Made by a program: the position numbers and the translations under genes
From: Lysobacteraceae bacterium SCN 69-320
Lineage (GTDB): Bacteria; Pseudomonadota; Gammaproteobacteria; Xanthomonadales; Rhodanobacteraceae
DNA length: 64,000 nt
Reading direction: 5' to 3'
Assembly (NCBI GenBank): GCA_001725155.1
Contig: MEFP01000016.1
Coordinates: 19,868-83,867 of the forward strand
The notes under the pieces: generated by a model
Seen by the model: only the letters and a program-made list of their open reading frames with translations
Database searches by the model: none
Told to the model about the DNA's origin: nothing
Shown: one piece after another, positions 10,100 through 18,688 of the stretch
How the letters are laid out: each line of letters begins with the position of its first letter
Position numbering within the stretch: the stretch's first letter is position 1

Positions 10100-10990
10100 T
10101 CAGGCGGCCTCACGGGTGATGGTCTGCAGCGCTTCGGCCAGGCCGGCGCGCTGTACTTCGAGATCGTGCAGCTGCGCGTCGGCGGCGAGCAGTTCGCGCA
10201 GTACGGGTTCGGGCTGCGGCGTCACGATGTGCAGGCGCTCGCCTTCGCGCTGCACGCTCTGGACCAGCGGCCAGGCGCGCACCTGTTCGGCACTCAGGCT
10301 GCTGACGCAGCGGATCTGACGCTGGCCGACGCGCGCGCGGATCGCGTCGAGGCTGCCTTCGGCGACGAGCCGGCCCAGCATCAATACGCCTATGCGCTGG
10401 GCGAGCGCTTCGGCCTCTTCCAGATAATGTGTGGTCAGCACGACGGCGCAGCCGCCGGCGACGAGTTCGCGGATGGTCTGCCAGAACTGCCCGCGCGATT
10501 CGGTATCCATGCCGACCGTGGGCTCGTCGAGGAACAGCAGTTCGGGCCGGCCGCAGATCGCCAGCGCGAACTCCACGCGCCGCTGCTGGCCGCCGGACAG
10601 CCGCGCATGGCGCGTGCCGAGCAACGGCTCGATGCCGGCCAGCGCGGCGACGTCGGCCAGACTGCGCGGCTGGGCGTAATAACTGCGCACCTGGGCCAGC
10701 AGTTCGCCGACCGTGAGCGTATCGGGCAGGCCGGCCGACTGCAGCATCACGCCGATGCGCCGGCGCGCGGCGAGTTCCTGCGGCGCCAGGCCGAACAGGC
10801 GCGCCTCGCCGCTGTCCGGGCGCAGCAGGCCCAGCAGCAGGGAAATGGCCGTGGTCTTGCCGGCGCCGTTAGGGCCGAGCAAGGCATAGACTTCGCCCGC
10901 GGCGATGGTCAGATCGACCTCGGCCAGGGCCTGTACCGCACCGCGCTTCTTGCCGGCGCCGATCAATTGCGCGACTGTCTGCCTGTTCAT
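10100..10990 (-). CDS. ABC transporter ATP-binding protein
   Basis: The start was set at ATG 10990 (MNRQTVAQLIG), which has GGGAGACGCAG just upstream; the 23-residue extension in the ORF track has no such site. The protein (296 aa) has Walker A GPNGAGKT, Q-loop VMLQSAG, signature LSGGQQRR, Walker B ELLFLDEPT and the H-loop LTTHYLEEAE, so it should be an active ATPase. It is the first gene of the ABC-permease-kinase-regulator operon, and its ATPase type (NatA/CcmA-like) fits export rather than uptake. Confidence 0.95.
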   Translation of the reverse strand: MNRQTVAQLIGAGKKRGAVQALAEVDLTIAAGEVYALLGPNGAGKTTAISLLLGLLRPDSGEARLFGLAPQELAARRRIGVMLQSAGLPDTLTVGELLAQVRSYYAQPRSLADVAALAGIEPLLGTRHARLSGGQQRRVEFALAICGRPELLFLDEPTVGMDTESRGQFWQTIRELVAGGCAVVLTTHYLEEAEALAQRIGVLMLGRLVAEGSLDAIRARVGQRQIRCVSSLSAEQVRAWPLVQSVQREGERLHIVTPQPEPVLRELLAADAQLHDLEVQRAGLAEALQTITREAA

Positions 10991-11253
10991 CTGCGTCTCC
11001 CGATGGTGCAGCCAGACTACGCAGCCACGCGCCGCCGCCGTAGTTGGCGGCATCAGCAATTGCGATTGACATTCGTCACCTGCATGGCCGCCCGACGCCC
11101 CGCAAAGTGGCCCTGCCCGGAGGCCATGAATCGGCCCCAGGGGGCTACCAATACGCTCTGGTAGACTGGCCCGACTTTGCGCCTGCTGGCGCCCCCTATC
11201 CTGTCTGACACGTGCCTCCGGCGCGCGTCGGCCCGTTTTCGTTGGAGCCCGCT

Positions 11254-12756
11254 ATGCAGCTGATCGAACAACTCACCGTACTGCGCACGGCCGGTGGCGC
11301 CGCGCGTACCCGCGGCCTCGACGACGCGACCCTGCAGCGCTTCGCCGCGACGTCGCCCGAACTCGTCGATGCCGTCGCCCAGGCGCATGCGCGCTTCCTC
11401 GAACTCAAGGCCGCCCTGCCGCAGCTGATCGCGCTCGACGAAGCCGAGCAGATGCGCACGATCCAGGCCGACTTCGTCAATTTCTACGCCGACGACGCGG
11501 TCAACCCCTACGTGGCGCTGGCCGCCTGCGGCCCCTGGGTCGTCACGCTCAAGGGCGCCGTGCTGCACGACTCCGGCGGCTACGGCATGCTCGGCTTCGG
11601 CCACGCGCCGCCGGCGGTGCTCGAAGCCATGAGCCGTCCGCAGGTCATGGCCAACGTCATGACGCCGAACGTCTCGCAGTACAAGCTCGCCCAGGCGCTC
11701 AAGGCCGCGATCGGCACGGTGCGCGGCGGCTGTCCGTATACCCGCTTCCTGTGCCTGAACTCGGGCTCGGAATCGGTTTCGCTGGCCTGCCGCATCGCCG
11801 ACGTCAACGCCAAGCTCATGACCGACGCCGGCGGCCGCCATGCGGGCCGCACGATCAAGCGTCTGGCGGTCAAGGGCGCGTTCCACGGCCGCACCGAGCG
11901 CCCGGCCGTCTATTCCGATTCCAGCCGCAAGACCTACCAGCAGCACCTCGCCAGCTTCCGCGACGAGTCCAGCCTGCTGACGGTCGATCCCTACGACGTC
12001 GCCCAGCTGCGCCAGGTCTTCGCCGACGCCGACAAGAACGGCTGGTTCATCGAAGCCATGTTCCTCGAGCCGGTCATGGGCGAAGGCGACCCGGGCCGCT
12101 CGGTCACGCCGGAGTTCTACGCCGCCGCGCGCGAGCTGACCGAGAAGCACGGCGCGCTGTTCCTCGTCGATTCCATCCAGGCCGGCCTGCGCGCCCACGG
12201 CGTGCTGTCGATCATCGACTACCCGGGTTTCGAGCAGCTGCCGCCGCCGGATCTGGAAACCTTCTCCAAGGCGCTGAACGCGGGCCAGTATCCGCTGTCG
12301 GTGCTGGCGGTCGGCGAACGCGCCGCGCAGCTGTACAAGAAGGGCATCTACGGCAACACCATGACGACGAACCCGCGCGCGATGGATGTGGCCGTCGCGG
12401 TGCTCGGCATGCTGACGCCGGCCGTGAAGAACAACATCCGCGAGCGCGGTGCGCAGTTCGTGCGCAAGCTCGAAGCGCTGAAGGCCGAACTGCCGGGCTA
12501 CATCACCAAGGTGCAGGGCACGGGCCTGCTGTTCTCCTGCGAGCTCAGCGCCGAGTTCAAGTGCTATGGCGCGAACAGCACCGAGGAGTACATGCGCGAG
12601 CACGGCTACGGCGTCATCCACGGTGGCACCAACTCGCTGCGCTTCACGCCGCATTTCAACATCACCGAAGCCGAGGCCGACCTCGTCGTCGACGGCGTGC
12701 GCCAGGCCCTGCTGCACGGCCCGCGCAAGAGCGCCGACGCGAAAGCCGCGGCCTGA
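11254..12756 (+). CDS. Class III PLP-dependent aminotransferase
   Basis: The start at ATG 11254 follows TTGGAG; this gives 500 aa, longer than the usual 420-450. The fold-type I class III pattern is clear: a phosphate-cup region LNSGSESVSLACR, the cofactor aspartate in LFLVDSIQAGL, the Schiff-base lysine in LETFSKALNAGQYP and the late phosphate-binding IYGNTMTTNP. The usual DExQTG reads DSIQAG here, so it is a divergent member and its amino donor cannot be named with confidence. It is monocistronic, with a stem-loop about 110 nt downstream. Confidence 0.88.
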   Translation: MQLIEQLTVLRTAGGAARTRGLDDATLQRFAATSPELVDAVAQAHARFLELKAALPQLIALDEAEQMRTIQADFVNFYADDAVNPYVALAACGPWVVTLKGAVLHDSGGYGMLGFGHAPPAVLEAMSRPQVMANVMTPNVSQYKLAQALKAAIGTVRGGCPYTRFLCLNSGSESVSLACRIADVNAKLMTDAGGRHAGRTIKRLAVKGAFHGRTERPAVYSDSSRKTYQQHLASFRDESSLLTVDPYDVAQLRQVFADADKNGWFIEAMFLEPVMGEGDPGRSVTPEFYAAARELTEKHGALFLVDSIQAGLRAHGVLSIIDYPGFEQLPPPDLETFSKALNAGQYPLSVLAVGERAAQLYKKGIYGNTMTTNPRAMDVAVAVLGMLTPAVKNNIRERGAQFVRKLEALKAELPGYITKVQGTGLLFSCELSAEFKCYGANSTEEYMREHGYGVIHGGTNSLRFTPHFNITEAEADLVVDGVRQALLHGPRKSADAKAAA

Positions 12757-12866
12757 TCCGCCGTTCCGGACAACGCCCGCCCGGCGCAGCCGCTCGCGCC
12801 ACGGCCACAGGAAGTGGCCAGCTGCTCCGGGCAGGCGTCCTTTGTCCGGCCGATTCCGGTGCCGAT

Positions 12867-12891
12867 GCAAGCCGCTGCATGAGCGGCTTGC
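12867..12891 (+). terminator. Stem-loop downstream of the aminotransferase
   Basis: GCAAGCCGCT and AGCGGCTTGC form a perfect 10-bp stem with the 5-nt loop GCATG, about 110 nt after the aminotransferase stop codon. There is no U-tract, so it may be a hairpin-only terminator or an mRNA 3'-end stabiliser. A shorter stem (GGCCAC/GTGGCC) precedes it near 12803. Confidence 0.5.
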
Positions 12892-13019
12892 GGCCCGCCG
12901 CGTGAATACCTGATCCGCCGCAGCGCCGCGAGCGACCGCCACAGGCGCGCCGCCGCAGCGCGCAGCCCCTTCGACGACCGCCTCGGCTATGCTCGGCGCC
13001 TCCCACGAGCCCGCCCGTC

Positions 13020-13865
13020 ATGAGCCTGCGCAAGAAACTCGCCGAGTTCGGTTTCGAATCCAACGACGACTACGACTACGCGCTGCGCTGCCTGTTCGAG
13101 GCGCATCTGCCGCATCTGCGCTGCCTCAACATCGTCGGCAACGCCGGCCGGCGCAAGACGGCGCTGGCCAATGCCCTGGGACATGCGCTGGACTATCCGC
13201 ACCTGCTCTACCACGACTTCACGAGCGCCGAGCCGCCGCCGGCGCCCATCGTGCTCAGCGAGGACGCGACGACCGCCGGCGCGCTCGAAGCACCGCTGAC
13301 GGCCTTCGAGCGCAGCATCAGCGAAGCCTGCGCCTATTCCGAAGGCGAACGCACCCTGCTCATCCTCGATCAGCTGCAGGCTGCCGACTTCCACGACCAT
13401 ATCCGTCTTTACCAGTTCGTGCAGACGCGCGAGTGGACGTCGGCGCAGGGTACGGTCGTGGCCAATCCGCAGCATCTGCTGCTGGTGCTGATCTCCGAGG
13501 AGCCGCTGTATCACTCGCTGGCCAAGGTCAGCTTCCGCGTATATGCCGACGCCAGCCGCGGCTATCTCGAATACCGTCCCGAAGACTTCGGTCTCGACCG
13601 CAGCGCCGCCGCATTCATGGCCGCGCTCGGCGCCGTGTTCGATGCCGTGGGCTGCAGCCCGACCACGAGCGAATACACGCGCATCCTCGCCGACATCCAT
13701 CAGCGCGTGCGCACCGAGGAACAATTGCGCCAGTCGCTGTTCGGCTGGATGGAAAACCTCGACCGCGCCGCGCTGCACGCCACGCCGCTGCAGCCGCTGA
13801 TCGCTGCGGCCGCTCATGCCATCAATCGCTATCTCGGCATCGAGGAAATCGAGATCGGCAGCTGA
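13020..13865 (+). CDS. P-loop ATPase-like protein with altered Walker A, 281 aa
   Basis: The protein starts MSLRKKLAEFGFES and has a P-loop region CLNIVGNAGRRKTALANAL near residues 35-53. The motif reads GNAGRRKT, so the second glycine of GxxGxGK is replaced by arginine while the lysine and threonine remain. A Walker-B-like LLILDQLQ follows near residue 117 and an AAA-like sensor region VANPQHLLLVLISEEPLYHS later. It resembles a AAA+/MoxR-style domain of a conserved hypothetical family, but I cannot name it. It stands alone, followed by a gap of about 1 kb. A role in nucleotide-dependent regulation is inference. Confidence 0.75.
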   Translation: MSLRKKLAEFGFESNDDYDYALRCLFEAHLPHLRCLNIVGNAGRRKTALANALGHALDYPHLLYHDFTSAEPPPAPIVLSEDATTAGALEAPLTAFERSISEACAYSEGERTLLILDQLQAADFHDHIRLYQFVQTREWTSAQGTVVANPQHLLLVLISEEPLYHSLAKVSFRVYADASRGYLEYRPEDFGLDRSAAAFMAALGAVFDAVGCSPTTSEYTRILADIHQRVRTEEQLRQSLFGWMENLDRAALHATPLQPLIAAAAHAINRYLGIEEIEIGS

Positions 13866-13977
13866 CGATCGCGCGTCGACGACGGCGTCCGCCGAGCGGT
13901 GCCGTCGATCGTCAGTGCAACGGCAGGCCGGCACCCGGGAGTGCGGCGCGTCCGCCTGACCCGCGGATATTGGCTGT

Positions 13978-14002
13978 TGTACAAACAACGCGGCTTTGTA
14001 CA
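13978..14002. promoter_or_regulatory. Perfect 8-bp inverted repeat, candidate operator
   Basis: TGTACAAA and TTTGTACA are separated by 9 bp (CAACGCGGC). This two-half-site spacing suits a dimeric helix-turn-helix repressor or activator. It lies about 110 nt after the P-loop ATPase gene and about 860 nt before the next gene, so the target is unclear. Confidence 0.35.
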
Positions 14003-14534
14003 TACAAATTCAGCGACAAGCATTTCGTACGCCGATACGCGTGCAAGGCACGTCGCTACCCGACCGCATTCCGCGCCGTTTCGTTGCCGGCGACGAGCCT
14101 GAAGCACTGCCCTCCACTGCCGCCGACCAACTGGCCATCTGTCGGCGCGGCAATTCGGCAATGCGGCGGCCGGCCGGCGTAAGCCGGCCGACCCGTACGC
14201 ACGCACCACAGGGACGCACACGACGACGCGCGTGCGTACAAATCGCGCCAGCACGGTCCGAACCGCCGTGGCGCCGCGTCGAACAAGAGCACTGGGCAAT
14301 TCGCTGATGTACATGGCGCGGCGGCCGGGCGCCGGACGAGCGCCGGACACCCCGGAGCGGTACGTCTATTTTATATTTTTATATTTATTATCATTTCTGC
14401 GCAGTGCCACCATAGCGCCACTCCAACTGTAGAGATCGAGCACAACAGATTTTCCGAGTTTTACGCTTTGCGGGATTACCGCATTAACAGCCAGGCGAAT
14501 TTGTGCCGAATGCGTCCCGCAGCGGTGTTTTCTG

Positions 14535-14563
14535 TTGACACGAAATTTTGCGCGCCCCATCGT
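14535..14563 (+). promoter_or_regulatory. Weak candidate sigma-70 promoter
   Basis: A consensus -35 TTGACA occurs in the AT-rich stretch. The best -10 at 17-bp spacing is CATCGT, which matches only three of six positions. If used, it would give a leader of nearly 300 nt before the secreted protein at 14860. Confidence 0.22.
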
Positions 14564-14859
14564 TTTTCCCGAATGACACTTTTGTCCAGCGTATCGATTC
14601 CACCCAAACGCCGCACAGGAGGAGTTAACGGACTAACGAACACTCGCGCGACGGCGCGTACCGCTTGTCGGTCGCGAAGGTCGGCGTCAGGCGCCCCCGC
14701 AATACCCCCCTGCGCTCCGCCTGCGCCCCTTCGCGCCCGACGTCATCGGTGCCGCAGATCACGCGATCACCACTGCCGGCTTGTCGCTCACGGACGCTCA
14801 GGGACGACCGTGCGGCACTACCGGATTGCCACGCACGATTCCCGCAGGGAGAGATTTCT

Positions 14860-15975
14860 ATGCAATGCATCCGCTCCACGCTGCGCCGCTGGCTCAGCAC
14901 ATCCGCGTTCGCCGTGACCTTGCTGTTCGCCGGCGGTGTCCGGGCCGAAACTCCGGTTCCGGAAACGCCGGAACCCGTCGCACCGATCGACGACTCGCTC
15001 AGTGCGGTCGGCCAGTACTATCCGATCCTCTGCAATACCTGTGCGTCGACGAGCGACTACGTCAACAAGGCCGTCACGCAATATCCGCGCGTCCGCGAGA
15101 GCGTCGCCTTCGTCTACAACCTCACGAACGGGCAGATCCGCAGCATTGCGCTGGACTGGAATGCCGAGCTCGGATTCCAGGCGGCTGGCTACGAAATTCC
15201 GACCGAACAGCGCCTGGTCGACTACGTGCGCACGGTCAGCGATCTCTACCGTCGCAACGGCAACAGCCTGAGCTTCAGTGCGGTGGTCCGCGCCGACGGT
15301 TCGGTCTATCTGACGTTCGCGTCGGGCGGAACGGTCGAACTGCGCGCCGGCAGCCCGCGCACGATTCCGAGCGCGATGGAGGCGCCGGGCCCGGTGCTCG
15401 ACGAGGTCGTGCCGGGAAGAGGCAGCCCGATCGACCTGCGCGGCTACCGCTTCGGCCCCTACTTCAACAACATCTATCCGAACTTCCCGGCCACGAGCTA
15501 TGACCTCGCGTTCGGCCAGCCCGGCAGCATCGACGCGTTCGTCTACGACTATTTCTCGACCCTGGGCCAGAATCCCGGCTTCGTGTTCGACCCCACGTCC
15601 ATGGCGCACGTCAACGGCGCCTACCGGCTGACCGAGCAACTGACCGGCCAGGTCACCCTGTTCGTGCCGATGAAGGACGGCGGCTACGCCAAGGTGCGCT
15701 ATGAAATGTCGAGCGGTGACGTGACCCTGCGTCAGGTCGTCGATCCCAGCGGCGTGGTCCTGCCGAACGGCAACGGCGATGCGCAGCAGTTCTATTCCAC
15801 GCGCAACTGGTTCCTCGGCGCCAACGCCGGCAACGCCGTTCAGTCGTTCGAGGACTGGGCAACCCGCAACGGCATCAGCGTGGTCGTGCTGAACGCCGGC
15901 TGGGGCAGCGGGGGACGCGTGACCTGCATCAGCCGCAGCGTCACCGAAGTCACCTGCACGATACAGCCGAACTGA
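14860..15975 (+). CDS. Secreted protein of unknown function, 371 aa
   Basis: The start at ATG 14860 (MQCIRSTLRRW) is preceded by CAGGGAGAG and gives a classical signal peptide ending near GGVRAETP; the 65-residue extension in the ORF track is spurious. The mature protein has an early CNTC pair and two late cysteines (VTCISRSV, VTCTIQ), and is rich in Tyr/Asn turns and beta-like segments. No domain was recognised. It is not in an operon. Its signal peptide and periplasmic or extracellular location are the only firm conclusions. Confidence 0.78.
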   Translation: MQCIRSTLRRWLSTSAFAVTLLFAGGVRAETPVPETPEPVAPIDDSLSAVGQYYPILCNTCASTSDYVNKAVTQYPRVRESVAFVYNLTNGQIRSIALDWNAELGFQAAGYEIPTEQRLVDYVRTVSDLYRRNGNSLSFSAVVRADGSVYLTFASGGTVELRAGSPRTIPSAMEAPGPVLDEVVPGRGSPIDLRGYRFGPYFNNIYPNFPATSYDLAFGQPGSIDAFVYDYFSTLGQNPGFVFDPTSMAHVNGAYRLTEQLTGQVTLFVPMKDGGYAKVRYEMSSGDVTLRQVVDPSGVVLPNGNGDAQQFYSTRNWFLGANAGNAVQSFEDWATRNGISVVVLNAGWGSGGRVTCISRSVTEVTCTIQPN

Positions 15976-16093
15976 AGGCGCGCCGCGCGGGCACGGACCT
16001 CGCGTCCGCCCCGCGCGGCGTGCGCCGGGCGTGCTGCACGGATCCGGTGGGGCGCTGCTACCATCGCGCCACCGTCGTCCTCCGGATACCGCC

Positions 16094-16906
16094 GTGCCCG
16101 CACGCCTCGCCCCCGACCAGTCCCGCGGCCATCTGATCGCCATCGGCGTCTTCGCCGGTCTCGACAGCGAGCAACGCCTGATCCGCCGACTTCTTTCCAT
16201 CTGCACACAACGATCACAAGTATCTTTTCTCGTTGCCGGCGAGCTCGACATGCGCGCACTGGACGAGATCGAGAACGGCCTGCTCGCCCTCGGCGCCGGC
16301 GGCGTGCGCCGCGTCCATCTGGCCTCCCGCGCCGATGCCGAACGCCCGGAAACGCTCGGAGCGATCGAACATGCCGATCTCATCGTGCTCGCGACGATCC
16401 ATCCGCTGAAGCTGACCACCTTGATCGGCGGCACGAGCCTGGCCAAGCTGCTGCGCCGCCGCAACGCCGACGGCACGCCGATCGCCGGACTCGGCGCCGG
16501 CGCCGCGGCACTGACCGAGCACATGCTGGCCTCCTCCGGCGAAGCCGGCGCAACCCCGCGCATGGGCGCGATCACGCTGGCGCCGGGGCTGGGCCTGACC
16601 AACCGGGTCGTCATCGACCAGGGCGGCGCCGCGAGCGACCGTATCGGACGCCTGCTCGGCGCGCTCGCGCTGAACCCGTTCGCGCTGGGCCTGGGCCTCG
16701 ATGCGGACACGGCCGCCTTCATCGGACCGGACAACGTGCTCGAAGTCGTCGGCCATGGCGGCGTGACCCTCGTCGATCCCAGCGACGTCGGCCCGACCAA
16801 CATCACCGAAGCCGGTCCGCAGGCACCGATCTCCATCACCAACCTGCATCTCCACGCGCTCGTGCACGGCACGCGCTACGACCTGGACTTCCGCCGGCCG
16901 CTGTAG
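16094..16906 (+). CDS. Cyanophycinase-fold (S51) protein lacking the catalytic serine
   Basis: GTG 16094 is the chosen start (270 aa), because the upstream part of the ORF is arginine/proline-rich noise; this start is not certain. The fold match is good: LTTLIGGTSLAKLLRRR, RIGRLLGALALNPFALGLGLDADTA and the ending ISITNLHLHALVHGTRYDL all align with cyanophycinase blocks. Two functional motifs are altered: the nucleophile motif G-T-S-A-G-A reads GLGAGAA (Ser to Gly near residue 134), and the TGG(D/N)Q strand reads ATIHP. By known chemistry of serine peptidase family S51 it should be inactive, so it may bind cyanophycin-like peptides or act as a subunit. Confidence 0.8.
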   Translation: MPARLAPDQSRGHLIAIGVFAGLDSEQRLIRRLLSICTQRSQVSFLVAGELDMRALDEIENGLLALGAGGVRRVHLASRADAERPETLGAIEHADLIVLATIHPLKLTTLIGGTSLAKLLRRRNADGTPIAGLGAGAAALTEHMLASSGEAGATPRMGAITLAPGLGLTNRVVIDQGGAASDRIGRLLGALALNPFALGLGLDADTAAFIGPDNVLEVVGHGGVTLVDPSDVGPTNITEAGPQAPISITNLHLHALVHGTRYDLDFRRPL

Positions 16907-17023
16907 GCGACGACCGGCGCACTGCCGACGCGGTCCGGGAGACACGAGCGGAGTGCCGGCACTTGCCGGCGCAACGCCGATCTGCGATCGCTATGCGATC
17001 ACCATTGCCGAATACTCAAGCCG

Positions 17024-17515
17024 ATGCTGTCCACCGACTATTCCATTCGTCCCGCGACCACCACCGACAACGCCGCGATCGCTGCGATCATCCGCGAGGT
17101 CATGCCGGAGTTCGGTGCCGGCGGCCCCGGCTTCGCGATCCACGACGCGGAAGTGGACAGCATGGCCGAAGCCTATGCGATCCCGCGCGCCGCCTATTTC
17201 GTGGTCGAGGCGGACGGACAGGTGCTCGGCGGCGGCGGCGTCGCTGCGCTGGCCGGCGGCGAGGCCGACGTCTGCGAGCTGCGCAAGATGTATTTCCTGC
17301 CCGCGCTGCGCGGCCGCGGCGCAGGCCGCGCGCTGATCGAGCATTGCCTGGCCGCCGCGCGCGCCTTCGGCTATCGCCGCTGCTATCTGGAAACCCTGAG
17401 CGGCATGGATGCGGCGCAGGCGCTGTACCTGAGGACCGGCTTCCGCCGCATCGACGGCCCGATGGGCGGCACCGGCCATTTCAGCTGCGACAAGTTCTAT
17501 CTGATCGACCTCTGA
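17024..17515 (+). CDS. GNAT-family N-acetyltransferase
   Basis: A 163-aa single-domain acetyltransferase. It starts YSIRPATTTDNAAIAAIIREV, has the acetyl-CoA pyrophosphate-binding loop RGRGAGRALIEHCL (motif A) after the beta-strand ELRKMYFLPALRG, and ends with ALYLRTGFRRID. The acceptor substrate cannot be read from sequence. It lies 118 nt after the cyanophycinase-like gene on the same strand with no shared start signals, so co-transcription is possible but not shown. Confidence 0.9.
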   Translation: MLSTDYSIRPATTTDNAAIAAIIREVMPEFGAGGPGFAIHDAEVDSMAEAYAIPRAAYFVVEADGQVLGGGGVAALAGGEADVCELRKMYFLPALRGRGAGRALIEHCLAAARAFGYRRCYLETLSGMDAAQALYLRTGFRRIDGPMGGTGHFSCDKFYLIDL

Positions 17516-17764
17516 GCACGCACGGCGCTGCGACGCGCGGGCCCGCCACGACGCGCCGCAGTCTGCCGCCCGGCCGCCGGGATTCGCGCCGCCAGGGCTC
17601 GTCCCGGAAGTCTGCCGCTCAAGCCGCCGCAGGTATCCGGCCGGCGCAACGCCCCTGCGCCGCGCCGGCAGCCCGTCAAACACCGCCGGCTTACGCGCTA
17701 TTCCGCGCTTCCTTACAATGACGCCTTTGCGCCGCTCGCGCGCCCCTCGTCCGGAGTCGTCTGC

Positions 17765-18532
17765 ATGGAACTGAATCAGGTCAAGGCCGTCATCACCGGC
17801 GGCGTTTCGGGACTGGGCCTCGCGGTCGCCCGGCATATCGTCGCCGCCGGCGGCGCCGTCGCGCTGCTGGACGTCAACGACGACAAGGGCGCTGCCGCAG
17901 TCGCCGAACTCGGCACCAAGGCACACTACTTCCGCACCGACGTGACCAGCGAGGAAGCCGTCGTCGCCAATCTCAAGGCCGCCAGCGAAGCGCTGGGCGG
18001 GCTCAACGCGGCAATCAGCTGCGCCGGCATCCTCGGCGCCGGCCGCGTGCTCGGCAAGGAAGCGCCGATGCCGCTGAAAACGTTCGCGACCACGGTCATG
18101 GTCAACCTCGTGGGTTCGTTCAACGTCGCCAAGGGCGCGGCCGATCTCATGCAGCACAACGCGCCGGGCGAGGACGGCGAGCGCGGCGTCATCGTCAATA
18201 CCGCGTCGATTGCCGCCTTCGAAGGCCAGATCGGCCAGGCCGCCTACTCCGCTTCCAAGGGCGGCGTCGTCGCCATGACCCTGCCGATGGCGCGCGAGTT
18301 CGCCCGCATCGGCGTACGGGTGATGACCGTCGCGCCGGGCGTGTTCCATACGCCGATGGTCGAGGGCATGCCGGAAAACGTATATCAGTCGCTTTGTGCA
18401 CAGGTTCCGTATCCGTCGCGCCTGGGCAAGCCCGAGGAATTCGCCGCGACGGTCGCCTTCATCCTGCAGAACCGCTACCTCAACGGCGAGACGATCCGCG
18501 TCGACGGCGCGATCCGTCTGCAACCGAAGTAA
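17765..18532 (+). CDS. Short-chain dehydrogenase/reductase (HSD10-like)
   Basis: A 255-aa classical SDR. It has the NAD-binding glycine motif TGGVSGLG, the acidic residue in LLDVNDDKG that favours NAD over NADP, the SCAG strand, and the catalytic serine and YxxxK in NTASIAAFEGQ and AYSASKGG. The late VAPGVFHTPMVEGMPE segment resembles type-2 3-hydroxyacyl-CoA dehydrogenases (HSD17B10), enzymes of branched-chain or fatty acyl-CoA breakdown. The start has GGAG upstream. A stem-loop follows at 18595. Confidence 0.9.
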   Translation: MELNQVKAVITGGVSGLGLAVARHIVAAGGAVALLDVNDDKGAAAVAELGTKAHYFRTDVTSEEAVVANLKAASEALGGLNAAISCAGILGAGRVLGKEAPMPLKTFATTVMVNLVGSFNVAKGAADLMQHNAPGEDGERGVIVNTASIAAFEGQIGQAAYSASKGGVVAMTLPMAREFARIGVRVMTVAPGVFHTPMVEGMPENVYQSLCAQVPYPSRLGKPEEFAATVAFILQNRYLNGETIRVDGAIRLQPK

Positions 18533-18594
18533 GCAGGGCCGCGTTCGCCCCCGCCATCGCCATCGCCAAGTCCCGCCGCGCACCTGCACGGATT

Positions 18595-18625
18595 CGCCGA
18601 ACGCCTGCGCCGCCGGCGTTCGGCG
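18595..18625 (+). terminator. Stem-loop between the SDR gene and efpL
   Basis: CGCCGAACGCC and GGCGTTCGGCG form a perfect 11-bp stem with a 9-nt loop, 63 nt after the SDR stop codon and 64 nt before the efpL start. Only a short pyrimidine tract (CTTCTC) follows, so termination may be partial. Confidence 0.5.
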
Positions 18626-18688
18626 GCTTCTCGAATCGAGGCGCGGCCGCGGCGCGAAAACCGCATCATCCAGAGATCCCCTGATCCC

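Larger units (their letters stand above)
13866..14859. other. ~1 kb non-coding gap with palindrome and AT-rich stretch
   Basis: No credible gene is seen here; ORFs in the track on both strands are arginine-rich random frames without a ribosome site or domain. The region holds the palindrome TGTACAAA-N9-TTTGTACA (13978-14002), further GTACAAA and TGTACA words near 14236 and 14307, and a clearly AT-rich stretch around 14355-14600. A strong Shine-Dalgarno-like AGGAGG near 14620 has no start codon after it. The gap probably carries the promoter and leader of the secreted protein at 14860. Confidence 0.6.

Noticed and set aside
13829-14350. 173-aa minus-strand ORF in the 1 kb gap
   Set aside because: Arginine-rich, no ribosome site, no recognised motif, and it overlaps the end of the P-loop ATPase gene.
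14818-16872. Minus-strand ORF of 684 aa
   Set aside because: Spans the antisense of two plus-strand genes with clear signal peptide or fold motifs; composition typical of high-GC shadow frames.
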